Assembly: GCA_029255685.2 (NCBI GenBank)
Contig: CM055311.2
Coordinates: 57,929,048-57,993,047, forward strand
From: Silene conica
Lineage: Eukaryota; Streptophyta; Magnoliopsida; Caryophyllales; Caryophyllaceae
DNA length: 64,000 nucleotides
Direction: 5' to 3'
A model generated the notes under the pieces. That model saw only the letters and a program-made list of their open reading frames with translations. It ran no database searches and was not told the origin of the DNA. Below, piece after piece: positions 46,558-57,836 of this stretch. Position 1 is the stretch's first letter. Every line of letters starts with the position of its first letter. The translations under genes and the position numbers were made by a program.

Positions 46558-49500
46558 ATGGCAGACCATGCTGATGTCCCCATGCCTAGTGCCACACTAG
46601 CACGTGATTCCTGGCTAAAAGCTTTCATGGACCACATGAATCCGTCCACGCGACTGAAAAATGATGGGTCCAACTTTGCAGACTGGGAGGCGGCATTACG
46701 GAATATAGCCATAGCTGATGGTAAGCTCAAGTACTTGACTGAGCCGTTACCACCCAACCCAGGCCCCAATGCTAGAGCTAACGTATCACATGCCTATAGT
46801 GATTTCGTAATGGAAGCGGGTGCGATAAAGAACGTACTCATTTTTGCAATGGAAACCAATTTGCAAAGGCGCTTCATAGCCTATGGTGCAAATAAAGTTT
46901 TCACCACGCTCACTAACGAGTTCTCCAAAGCACCGAGGATCGTTACTTATGAGCATACCTGTCGCTTCTTTGATGAAACTCCAGAAGGGCCAACCAGTGC
47001 CCACACATTCTTAATATGATTGAGAATGTCGAGAAATTGGAGTCCCTGAATTGCAAAATCAGTGAGAACATAATTAATCATTAATCGAATGCTTGTTTTT
47101 CCTTATTTAGGGTGACCTATTATATGAATGACATGAGGAAAAGTCCTCATGAGCTACATTCCCTTCTCGTACAGACCGAGAAGGATTTTAAATTGAGTGG
47201 GAGCATGAAGCAAGATGTTCTCATGATTGCTAACAAGGGCAAATGTAAGGCTAAGGCTCATGGCGAGCTAACTATAGCGAAGCCAAAGATTAAAAACCCA
47301 GGAAATGGATTTAAGAGTGGGCCTGGTGAGACAAGTAGCTCACAAGGCAAGACTAAGAGCAAAGACGGTGACATTGAGTGCCACCATTGCCACAAGACTG
47401 GGCATTGGAGGCGGAACTATCTAGTGTACCGTGAAGACATAAAAGCAGGTCGCGTCACTCCTGTTGGTGTGTCATCTTATATTCATATGATTGAGATTAA
47501 CCATGCAAGTTTCGGAACTTGGGTACTTGATACTGGTTGTGGTTCGCATTTGTGTACTCATATGCAGGGCCTAAGAAACATCACACCTCTCGCAAAGAGT
47601 GATGTGGACCTGCGAGTCGGGAATGGAGCAAAAGTTGCTGCAACCTCGATGTGAACATATGTAATCCAACTACCGAGTGGATTCGAGTTATATCTGTATA
47701 AATGTTATTATGTACCCAGTTTATCTAAGAATATTATTTCTGTTTCCCATACTCGATAAAGACGGCTTTTCATTTTCAATAAAAGATAATAGTTGTATTT
47801 TCTCATTGAATGGAATGATTTATGGGAAAGCAGTTTCCATGAATGACATTTATATCTTAGATCAAACTTCAGAAGTATTACACGTGAATAATAAGAAACT
47901 AAAGGTTGGTGACAAAGATCAACTTATTTATGGCATTGCCGTATGAGACACATAAATGAGAAACGTGTAAAGAAGCTCATTAAAAATGGAGCTATATCCC
48001 CATTTGATTACGAATCATTTGGCACATGTGAATCATGTCTTATCGGGAAAATGACTCAAATCTCCTTCAAAGGTGTTGGAGCGCGCGCTGCTGACCTATT
48101 AGAACTCATACATACAGATTTATGTGGACCTATGTCAATCACCGCTAGAGATGGCTATAGATATTTTATCACTTTCACGGATGACTTCAATAGATACAGA
48201 TATGTCTACCTTATGAAGCATAAAAGTGAGTCCTTTGAAAAGTTCAAGGAATTCCAGAATAAGGTTGAGAACCAACTGGACAGAAAGATTAAAGCACTTC
48301 GATCAGATCGTGGTGGCGAATATCTTTCACTTGAGTTTAATCAACACCTAAAAGACTGTGGTATCGTATCACAGTTAACTCCACCGGGAACACCACAATT
48401 AAATGGTGTGTTCGAACGGAGAAATCGAACATTACTTGATATGGTTCGATCCATGATGAGTCACATGGTAGTTCCTGACTCAATATGAGGTTTTGCTCTT
48501 TTGTCAGCTTCTCTTATACTTAACCAAAGTCCGTCTAAAGCTGTTGACAAGACTCCATATGAGATATGGAAGGGAACGGTCCCTAATTTGTCCTTTATTC
48601 GGGTTTGGGGCTGCGAGGCTTATGTCAAGTGGAGACATGAGGATAAGCTCGGCCCGCGATCGGTCAAGACATACTTTATTGGTTATCCAAAGAGAATGTT
48701 TGGTCATTACTTCTATTCGCCAACCGAACATCGAGTTTTTGTTGCAGCTAGTGCAAAGTTCTTAGAGAAAGATTTTCTCGAAAACAAGACAAGTAATAGA
48801 ACCTTCGAACTGTCGGAGATTCAAGAACCAACAAATGAACAACCTATGGAGGAATCTGTTCCTTTAAGTGAGGTAACAGTTAATATTCCCGAGGAACCTA
48901 AGAGGTCGGGTAGACATTCCATTCCTCCTGATAGATACATTGGTATGATCGAGGAGAATGATGGAGTTGACGTTTTATTCCTAGAGAGTAACGAACCTGC
49001 AACCAATAAAGGTGCCATGACCTGTTCCGACTCTAAGCTGTGGCTTGAAGCCATGCAATCCGAGATGGACTCCATGTATGGGAATAACGTATGAGATCTG
49101 GTTGACTTACCTAATAAGGTCCTCTTCAGTGCAAATGACTTTATAAGATAAAGCATTTTGTAGAAGGACAACCAGATATCTATAAGGCACGACTAGTGGC
49201 AAAGGGTTTCACTCAAGTGCAAGGGTTGCACTATGATGAAATTTTTGCACTTGTAGTTATGCTGCGTTCCATTCGGATTATCTTAGCGATTGCCGCTTTT
49301 TATGACTATGGAATTTGGCAAATGGATGTGAAAACCGCCTTCTTAAACGGTTATTTGGAGGAGGACTTGTACATTGTACAACCCGAAGGTTTCACTGATC
49401 CTAAGAATCATAAGAAAGTGTGCAAGCTTAAGCGTTCCATTTATGGACTTAAGCAAGCATCTCGGAGTTGGAATCATCGTTTCGACCATGTGATAAAAGA

Positions 49501-50572
49501 GAATGGTTTCATTAGATCAGTCAAGGAACCATACTTATTTATCAAGTCGAGTGGGAGAAAGATTGTTTTCCTAGTATTATTTGTCGATGACATACGCTTG
49601 ATTGGGAACGACATTCCTCTCCTATCTTCTGTTAAAGTATGGTTAAAGAACCATTTCCAGATGAAAGATTGGGTGAGGCATATTGCATAATGGGAATCCG
49701 TATCTATAGAGATAGATCACGAGAGATGTTATCACTTAGTCAGGAGTCTTATATAGATAAGATTCTTGAAAGATTCAGCATGACTAACTCCAAAAAGGGG
49801 TTACTTCCAATGATCTCAGGGTTGCATTTGAGCAAGACTCAGGCACCAAAGACATCGGAAGAAGTCGAGCGCATGAGTCGCATTCCTTATGCTTCAGCTG
49901 TAGGATCGATCATGTATGCCATGATATGCACACGACCAGACGTGGCATATGCATTGAGTATGACGAGTCGGTACCAAGGCAATCTAGGTGATTCTCACTG
50001 GATGGCTATTAAAAACATTCTTAAGTACCTACGAATGACTAAAGATTGGGTATTGACTTATAGAGGAGGCACTGAGCTTTGCGCAAACGGTTCCGCAGAT
50101 GCTAGCTTCCAAACGGATCGAGATGTCTCGAAATCTCAGTCTGGATTCGTTTTTACTCTTAATGGCGCGGTAGTCAGCTGGAAAAGTTCCAAGCAAAGTG
50201 TTATAGTAAATTCTACAACCGAGTCCGAGTACTATGCCGCTTCAGAAGCTGCAAAGGAAGCTATATGGATGCGTCAGTTCTTACAAGGACTAACAATAGT
50301 GCCTAGTTCGAATGACTCTATCACAGCCTATTGCGATAATAGAGGTACCATTTTCCAGGCTAAGGAGCCTAAGTCTAGCAACAAATCTATACATGTATTG
50401 TGGAACGCTCACATGATCCGGGATTAATTACGTGGAGCAAAAGGAGATCGTGGTTGAGAAGATCGCTACAGATGACAACATCGCGGATGCTCTCACTAAA
50501 CCGTTAAGATATGAAAAGCATAAAGGGCACGTTATATCCATGGGAATTAAACGTGTTCCTGAGCTGTATTAG
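46558..50572 (+). pseudogene. Copia gag-pol polyprotein, interrupted
   Basis: Order is capsid (46558-47017), a zinc knuckle of CHHCHKTGHW type (about 47380; the last Cys is replaced by Tyr), protease LDTG (about 47530), an integrase core (TDLCGP ... DDF ... SDRGGEY, 48110-48330), reverse transcriptase (QMDVKTAFLNG, 49320; FVDD motif about 49583), and RNase H (SADASF ... STTESEYYAAS, 50095-50245). PR-INT-RT-RH is the copia order. Stops at about 47017, 47652, 48486, 49092 and 49688 break the frame into at least six pieces. The polymerase tail ends at the TAG at 50570-50572. No part could act alone. Confidence 0.87.
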
Positions 50573-50605
50573 TACTTTTGATGGATTGGATAATTGTATC
50601 TCTTT

Positions 50606-51265
50606 TACGGCAGAGTATGGATCGGGTATCTGATCCGAAACCATACTTCGGATCAGATATCCGATCCGAAAATCCAAGATTTCATTATCCATGATCTGAT
50701 CCGAAATGATCGGATATCCGAAATTTAGTATCCGAAACTATCCGAAAATTTCGAATCAATTATCCGATATCCGAGATTTGATCCGTGTAAATATATATTG
50801 TCAAAACTGTAATAAAAGGGAAAACTAGCGTAATATTAATTTCATTTGATATACTTACAAAACATAAATCCGCTACCTACCAAGGAAAACTAGCGTAATA
50901 GTTCGCCAAATACAAAGACAGATATCCATATACATGACATTCCGAGCATAATAGTCCGCCAAATACGGATCAGAAAGGAAATTAGCTAGTGTTATTTAAT
51001 ATTTATGGATCAAACCTCGGATACGGATCAAATATTAAATGGATATCGGGTATCCGATCCGATATTTGATATCCGATCCGATAACTTTCGGATATCAGAT
51101 ATCCAAATTTTTAAGCATGATATCCGTATCTGATTCGATATCCGAATATTTCGGATACGGGTATCCGAACCGAACCACTTTTCGGATCAGATATCCATTA
51201 TTTCAGATTAGATACGGATCGGATGTCGGATCAATTCGGATCATCAGATTTTTTGCTCAGCCCTA
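50606..51265. mobile_element. hAT-type MITE with ATCCGATATCC-rich interior
   Basis: The 8-bp target duplication ATCTCTTT stands at 50598-50605 and 51266-51273. The ends are TACGGCAGAGTA and the inverse of TAGGGCTGAGCA. The interior is packed with short palindromic words (GGATATCC, CGGATCCG, ATCCGATCC) in both orientations. No coding capacity. It lies in the spacer after copia RNase H. Confidence 0.85.
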
Positions 51266-53639
51266 ATCTCTTTCATATACTATTTATAACATCATCGTTT
51301 TTGTTTTCATATTTTGTTTTTTATGTGGATTTTTACGACAAACATTGAACACCACAAAGTGAACTGAATTACATTATATTTATTCTAGTCCGTAATAGCC
51401 CACATGAGCTGATAACTCGGACAATTATTTTGTGACGTCGATTGATGGTGGGTTCAACGAGCCATAAGTCAAACTATTGACTGATCGATCACAAATACGA
51501 GATTATAACGATGACTCGTAGGACATTTCGTGACAACGCAATGAAGTCCTAAATGTTTCAGAACATTCGGTGCCAGGTCGTGGATATGACGTCCATAGTG
51601 TTCCTAGAGTCGATTCTTTTGACCATCGACCGTTTCTTGAGATAAAGAGCAGTTTTGGGTGACTTTGATTTCTTTCTCACTAGTCGACCGTAATTGGGGC
51701 TAAGCATATTTTTTTGGGTCATTTCATACTGCACTTCTATCTGCAAGATTCGAGTTGAGGAAAATATTCAACCTTTATTAGGTTTTGTTATTTCTCAGGG
51801 CCACTCGATGAGTTGTAACTGAAATGCATGGCCATGCTCGAATAATGATTCGTTATCAGTTAAATTACTCTCTAGTCGGGAAAACCACTCTTGATCTTGA
51901 TTGCTTGTAAAATACAACCTTTATGAATACAAATTTGCAAATTGTTTTACATTGAGTGGGAGAAATTTATGGATATTGAAAATCGGTTATCGCACATATA
52001 CTTGTACGAACAAGTGGGAGATTGTTGAAGCCAGTGTCCTCCACAGTTAGTGTGATAACATGTATAAATCTCTTAAAGGTTCACAGGGTATACTTTGTAT
52101 TATAATCAGTTGATTAAAGTTTATCGATAACCGTTGGCTTACCAAAAGTTTGACGTTATTGTCATACATATGGCGGTGATCAACTGGTCCCTAAAAGTCA
52201 CACCTAAAGGATGTAATCTGAGATATATGATTAGATGAAAATGTAATCATATTGATACCTTATACGACTAAACGGTTAGTCAATGTAATGATGATACGAT
52301 TATCTAATACTGATTAAATAATATTAGCTGAGACGAATTAAAATGTTAATTCGTACTTAAATGTAAAATGTTACATTTAATTAGTATGTGTAATGTAATT
52401 ATTTAATAAAGATTGAATAATTTAGTTAAATATAAACGGTTATATTTAATTAGTAAATTATAAATATACGGTATTTATAAGATAAACATTATACACAAGA
52501 TAGGTAAAAAATCGATCTTATATTGATAAAATTGGTTGAGCCGAGTGGAGTAGTGTTCGGTCAATAATGGTGTGGTACTCGGTCAGTTCTGAGTTTGTAG
52601 CAGTTTAGGTATACTCAAATACGGATTTGAGAAATCCTATCTAAACTCTGCAAGATGGTTAAGGTTATGTATAAGAGTTATACTTATTAACTGTAACATC
52701 CCGTATTTTCGTAAAATCTATTTTAAGCGTTTTAAATTATTTTAAGTAATAAAATAATATTTTAATAATTTATTGTGAAAGATTTTAATTTAATTAGTAA
52801 GATCCGTCTTAAGAACCTTAAGTCCTTAAGACGAATACAAACTTGGTAAACTTAAACTCACATCTTAATATCCGTTCAAGTATCCTAACCTGTTTAATTG
52901 ACTCGGAAAGGACACTTACTTAAACCCCTAAAAACACATTAGTCGACATATTCATTCATCTCCTTCAAACTTTACACTGTAAACTAATTCCTCTTAAAGC
53001 CTCCATTGTTAACCTCTTCTTTTGCTCTTTTCTTCATCATCCGTCTACCGATTGAAGGTAATAATAACATTTTCGGAATCCTCATTTAATTTCCAAGCCA
53101 TCTACCACTTTCGTTTTTCAAATCCTTAACTTCGAAAATGGGGCTGTTTTACATAAATTCCGTTTTTATGTCCTTAAACCTGTTTTTCGTGTTTGTAGGT
53201 GAAGGATTGGACAACCCGGACATTGATAGCTTCATGGTAGAGGAGGATCTTTAGGCCGGAGTGCTTTTAAGGTGACGATAATGAGAAACTCGGCCTTAAT
53301 GTGAATATTAGCAAGTTTTGATGTATTCTTATGTTAGTTTCTGATTTTGTTAATGTTTATTGATCAAAGGACTTAGTATCATGTTTAGGATTGTGCTTAT
53401 GTGATGTATTCATGCTTGGTGATGTTGTTGTATGTTCTTAAGCTTATTTTCAGTTTTCACAAGTTAAGACGGATACATTGAATTAATCGTTTGAGGATTG
53501 TTATGGGATTTGTTTGCTGGTAGAAAGTGGTATTAGATGATAGGAAATGTTGGGTGAACATCAATTGTAACAATGCTTGAGTTTTGGTGTCGAATTGTGA
53601 AGTTTGGTAATGGCTGGAAAATCGCGTTTTCGTATCAGG

Positions 53640-54060
53640 CTCTCTGAGCCGGTCGACCGACTGGGAGCGCTTCCTTGTGTTTTTGCGATTTCTGAGCAAT
53701 TTAGCTTGGGGCTGCCAGCCGGTCGACCGGTTGCCTGCCGACCGGCTGGTAGTCTCTTTGTGTTATTTTGTTGCTTTTGCGATGAACTTAAGGAAAGGGA
53801 GCCCAGCCGGTAGACCGGCCGCCTGCCAGCCGGTAGACCGGCCGCCTGCCAGCCGGCTGGGAGTGCTTTGGGGTTTGGGTTATGCATTGTTGAGGACCTA
53901 GGATTGAGGTTCCCAGCCGGCCGACCGGCTGCCTGCCGACCGGCTGGGAGTCCTTTGCGTTTTTCTCGTTTTTAAAGGAAAGAAGGCTGAGAGGGTCACC
54001 AGCCGGCCGACCGGCTGCCTGCCGACCGGCTGCCTGCCGACCGGCTGGGGACTCCTGTAG
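53640..54060 (+). repeat. CCGGC palindromic block in family-A solo LTR
   Basis: Six imperfect units such as GCCGGTCGACCGGTTG, each a near-palindrome, separated by unique sequence. The last units are near-identical tandem copies (CTGCCTGCCGACCGG). Confidence 0.8.
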
Positions 54061-54349
54061 GCTGTTTTGGTTTGTAATCGTTCGTAACTTTCAAACGCTT
54101 AATCGGTTTGGTTTGAAACTTGTTCCTTGCATCTTTGATATGTATTTGAGGTTCCCGGACGACGGGCGACACTATATTGGGTTCGGGAATGGAATGAGGA
54201 TAGAGACCCCCCGGTCGGGTAACCGAAAGGGAAACCGGCTCTCCCTCGTCTTAGTTCCCGGGATCAATTAAGTGTCGATTAGTGGTTTAAGAAGTTAGAA
54301 CTATAGGTTAGTTTCTATCTTTGGATGTTAATGGTTAAGTTGGATGTCG

Positions 54350-54810
54350 CGTGATGGGATATGTGTTAAGCTCACCTCTGGACCCATTACGTGTTTTGTA
54401 TGTTGCGTGACGGGATATGTGTTAAGCTCACCTCTGGACCCGTTACGTGTTTTGCTTGTGGCGTGTCAGGATATGTGTTAAGCTCACCTCTGGACCTGAC
54501 ACGTGATCGGTTGTCGTACACGGGATATGTGTTAAGCTCACCTCTGGACCCGTTGTGCGATAACTGTGTATTGGGATATGTGTTAAGCTCACCTCTGGAC
54601 CCAATACTTGTTTGTAGCATTGGGATATGTGTTAAGCTCACCTCTGGACCCTTTGCTTTTGGATGATTAGGGATATGTGTTAAGCTCACCTCTGGACCCT
54701 TTTCTTGAATTGTAAAGTATAGGGATATGTGTTAAGTTTACCTCTGGACCCTTTACTTGATTTGTTTGGTAGTGGGATATGTGTTAAGTTCACCTCTGGA
54801 CCCATTGCCA
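54350..54810 (+). repeat. Hairpin array, nine units, in family-A solo LTR
   Basis: Each unit is GGG-ATATGTGTTAAGCTCACCTC...-CCC with flanking arms. Arm pairs by unit: GTGATGGG/CCCATTAC (one G-U), GTGACGGG/CCCGTTAC (one G-U), GTGTCAGG/CCTGACAC, a bulged GTACACGGG/CCCGTTGTGC, GTATTGGG/CCCAATAC, AGCA..GGG/CCC..TGCT, and three weaker ones that still pair at the outer bases. The core is constant while arms covary. See the matching finding. Confidence 0.85.
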
Positions 54811-55547
54811 GTGTTTATGTTATATCTGCTTGCCTAGGTTGGTACAGTGTCAGATATGCATGATGAAGTTGGTGTTTATATTGTTTGAGATATAGTTTGT
54901 TCATCCAAGGCATTTGATGACTCTATGATCGGTTTCATAAATAGTTGGATTGAAAGACCCCCCGACTGGGTAACCAGTAGGGAAACCGGCTCTCCTTCCT
55001 AACGGTTTATGAAGTTGGTTGAGAGCCGTGCACTAGAGTTTGCATGATAGTATGAGATCTGTTGATGAGATGTTTATGCTTCACATGTTGATATATGTTG
55101 GAGTATTCTGTATTGCTTTACTTGTTACGTGTTGTCACAAAAGGTGGCTAGGAGAACTCTAGTCACTCCCCACTGATTGTGGCGTACATGTTTTCATGTA
55201 TGTAGGTACATGCAGGTTGGAGCGGGGTTCACGAGAGGGCTAGCGAGTGATGATCCTGTTGTCATCTTATGACTTAGACTTATATCGCCTAGCTAGACTT
55301 TTAGACTTTTGATACAGTTGTTTTGGTGCCTGTAAGGATGTTCCATCCCAGGCTGTTGTACATATTTGGTTTTGATACTTAGAACTGTTACTTATCTATT
55401 TTGGTTTTATTTCAGTTTCAGTTTCCATTTCAGTTTAAGACTTCTCGCATGTTGTTTATCTTTAAAAAGTTTAAATTCCGCTGCATTTTTAGTACTTTTG
55501 TATGTTTATATTTCCGCTTTCGCGAGGGGTTTTACATTAACAAACAC

Positions 55548-57193
55548 TGAAAATGTGCATTTTATGATGTTTTACATCTATTTTTATGATGTTTTACATC
55601 TATTTTTATGATGTTTTACATCTATTTTTACACGCATTTTAGAGCTCATTTACGATGTTTTAGCCTCTATTTCCCAACAATTGTCTAATTTCGTATTTTT
55701 ATGCTCCTTTGCAGAATTATGCGGAAAAAAGGTGATTTTAGGCCAAATTGCTACCCTCGGGATTTTTGCATAACCAAGGAACAAGGAGAAAACAACCTAA
55801 AGCGCGAAACAAGGACCAAAGGATCAATTTAAGACGAATCCAAGGCTGACACACTGGAAAACCGGTTGACCGACGAACCGGTCGACCGACCTGGTCGGTC
55901 GACCAAGATAGCTGTTATCTCAAACCCAGAATTCAACTTACGGAAGCAGAAGTCCATTGGGCCCGATAATCGGTCGACTAACCGAGACCCCTGGTCGGTC
56001 GACCGCAGCGCAGTGTCAGGAAATTTTCCGCAAAAGCCCACGCGTGATTAGGTTATGAAAGAAGCTTTTGTAATTCTTCTACTTAAGCCTAATTCGTGAT
56101 TAGGGGTTATATCATCAGTTATCATTCAGTCTTTTAATCAGATCTTATTCATAATCAAGTCTTAGTAGTTAATCCCTTAGTTTTCTGTAATCACAATAAA
56201 GTTACTCTTCCTTAAGTTTTTAGTTTTGTTTCATTGTTCAAACAATCTTTCCACGGATCAATAAAGTTCTTCTTTTCTGCCCTAATTCCTATTCGCGGTA
56301 ATTCCTCTTTTAATTTCAGTTTCTTAATTGTTGTCGTAATAGAATTACTAGCATCCGGTTTAGTGTAGAATCCCAAGACCGTGTTTGATTATCGCATGTT
56401 TATGTTATCATTAGTTATGAATCCTAATTTCTTAATCTTTATTGTTGGTATTACTGTAGTTATGAGTAGCTAATTTCATATGTTAGGATGTAGGGATTAA
56501 TTTGCGAAGATGGTATAAAATCAGATTCGACCGGTAGCAGACTTTGGTCGACCGACCGGCTTAACTGGTCGGTCGACTGAGGTAGTTGGTCGGCCGACTG
56601 ACCTCGCGCATGTTTTCAGTTCGTTTTGTTTCGTTAATTATAATACCCTATAATGAGACTGAAAGGAGACTTATAGGATGTTAGTAATGACTTATCCAAG
56701 GTTGAAAGATACGGGAAGGGCATTGGCTAACGCTTTAAGACGGCTAGGTTACTTAAGACTGAAAGGTGTGTGACCTAGAATTTAGGAATCACCCTTATTG
56801 TTAACACCCAATATTTGTGAGACTTAGGAACTAATAGCATAGGCCGAAAGGATCTATTAGGTATCATAGACCGAGAGGATATGTTACACCCCTTATGCGA
56901 TTGCAATACATGTTGACTTAGAATTTATACCATCATAGCTTTTATTACCCGAACATCCTAGCATTCGTTTTATCATAAGTTTTATCTTTATCCTATTTCT
57001 GTTTTATTCCTGTCTTTATTTTCTTTAGACCTAGTGACAACAAACAAACAACCCCTAATTTACTACCCTAAAACATTGACTTAGAACAATAAACATTCCC
57101 CACCTCCTTGTGGTTCGACCCTGACTTTCACTATCTATAGTTAAAGTTTAGGAATATAAATTTTATCTTTGACGCCCTCAACGACGGGTGTCA
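55548..57193 (+). mobile_element. LTR of B' type (1.65 kb) inside copia 3' LTR
   Basis: Starts TGAAAATGTGC, ends GACGGGTGTCA, the TG...CA ends. Has three direct copies of a 22-base unit at its start (55556-55630), GGTCGACCGACC blocks near 55865-56000 and 56520-56600, and the CCTTGTGGTTCGACCCTGAC segment found near gypsy LTR ends. Flanks do not match (AACAC and ATATC), so a clean target duplication is absent; about 180 bp of the host copia LTR is missing. A solo LTR with flanking deletion is the simplest reading. Confidence 0.65.
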
Positions 57194-57338
57194 ATATCTA
57201 TTTTGATATCTGTTCTTAGGCCTCTTGTAAGGACCAAAGGTTAATTCTTGTTCCCAATCCTTCTATCTCGTATTTCGTTTATGACTGTAAATCATAAGTA
57301 TAATTTCGTTATAATCCTGCATATACATATATTTTTCC

Positions 57339-57765
57339 ACAAGTTTTGACCACCTTGGAGATGTAAAGGGGGCGGAGCTAATAAAAAAGATGGTTGACTC
57401 GGAGGAGAATTATGGGACAAGAGGAAATGTCTTGAGAAGGAAAAATAAGTACCCCAACGAAAATCTTTCAAGTGCAAGCACCAATGCCGATGCCAATATC
57501 AGTGCTAATGCCAAGGCAAATGAAGAAACAAATGCTAAAATCGATTTGTTGACAAAGAAGTTTAAAGAACTAACCAAGGGTCAAGCAAATCAAGCAAGTG
57601 GAAGCCGAGGACCGGACATGCAACAAGTGAACAACATAGTTTCTTGCGATTTATGTGGTGGGAACGACCACACCTTTGAGGTGTGTGCCAACAATGCCTA
57701 TGAGGGATGTGAAGATATGGGAGATCAAGAGTGTTATGCTTTCCAATGGTTCAACAACAACAACT
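57339..57765 (+). pseudogene. Gypsy gag, 3' part, resumed after copia
   Basis: It continues the gag after removal of copia, through the charged region with Asn/Ala repeats, to a zinc knuckle CDLCGGNDHTFEVC (CX2CX4HX4C, about 57645) and CYAFQWFNNNN. The reading frame is open from 57390 to the TAA at 57767. At about 57766 it meets CACTA-2 sequence without a gypsy pol, so the element was truncated there. Confidence 0.75.
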
Positions 57766-57836
57766 AAAAGAGCCAATCAATGACAACAAGATTTACTTTG
57801 AAAAATATGGAGGCTACAATCAGAAAGGGTTGGTAT

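Larger units (their letters stand above)
52692..55536 (+). mobile_element. Solo LTR, family A (2.85 kb), in copia 3' LTR
   Basis: Starts TGTAACATCCCG, ends GGGGTTTTACA. TTAAC stands at 52687-52691 and 55537-55541 as a perfect 5-bp target duplication. It holds a CCGGC block (53640-54060) and the hairpin array (54350-54810), and its 3' tail ends near CGCGAGGGG. No gene; short ORFs are incidental. Because it sits inside the copia 3' LTR it is younger than that insertion. Confidence 0.9.
44076..57338 (+). mobile_element. Ty1/copia retrotransposon inserted in gypsy gag, with nested insertions
   Basis: 5' LTR 44076-45045, PBS 45048, gag-pol 46558-50572, polypurine tract just before the 3' LTR, which begins at 52023. 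Target duplication: GGTTT at 44071-44075 and AGTTT (one change) at 57339-57343. Nested inside: a hAT MITE (50606-51265), a solo LTR A (52692-55536) and an LTR of B' type (55548-57193). Removing these leaves a roughly 8-kb copia element. The two LTRs differ by about 20 of some 590 aligned bases (by eye), so the insertion is moderately old. Confidence 0.88.
52023..57338 (+). mobile_element. Copia 3' LTR in three pieces
   Basis: Pieces: 52023-52691, a residual 55537-55547, and 57194-57338. Preceded by the polypurine tract AAGTGGGAGA. The break at 52691 is the family-A solo LTR (TSD TTAAC). The break at 55547 is the B'-type LTR, which came with loss of about 180 bp of copia LTR. The last piece ends TTTTTCCACA against the gag. 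Confidence 0.8.

Noticed and set aside
54350..54810. CRISPR-like array (constant repeat, variable spacer)
   Set aside because: Plant nuclear DNA inside an LTR, spacers not unique, no cas genes; variation is in complementary arms.
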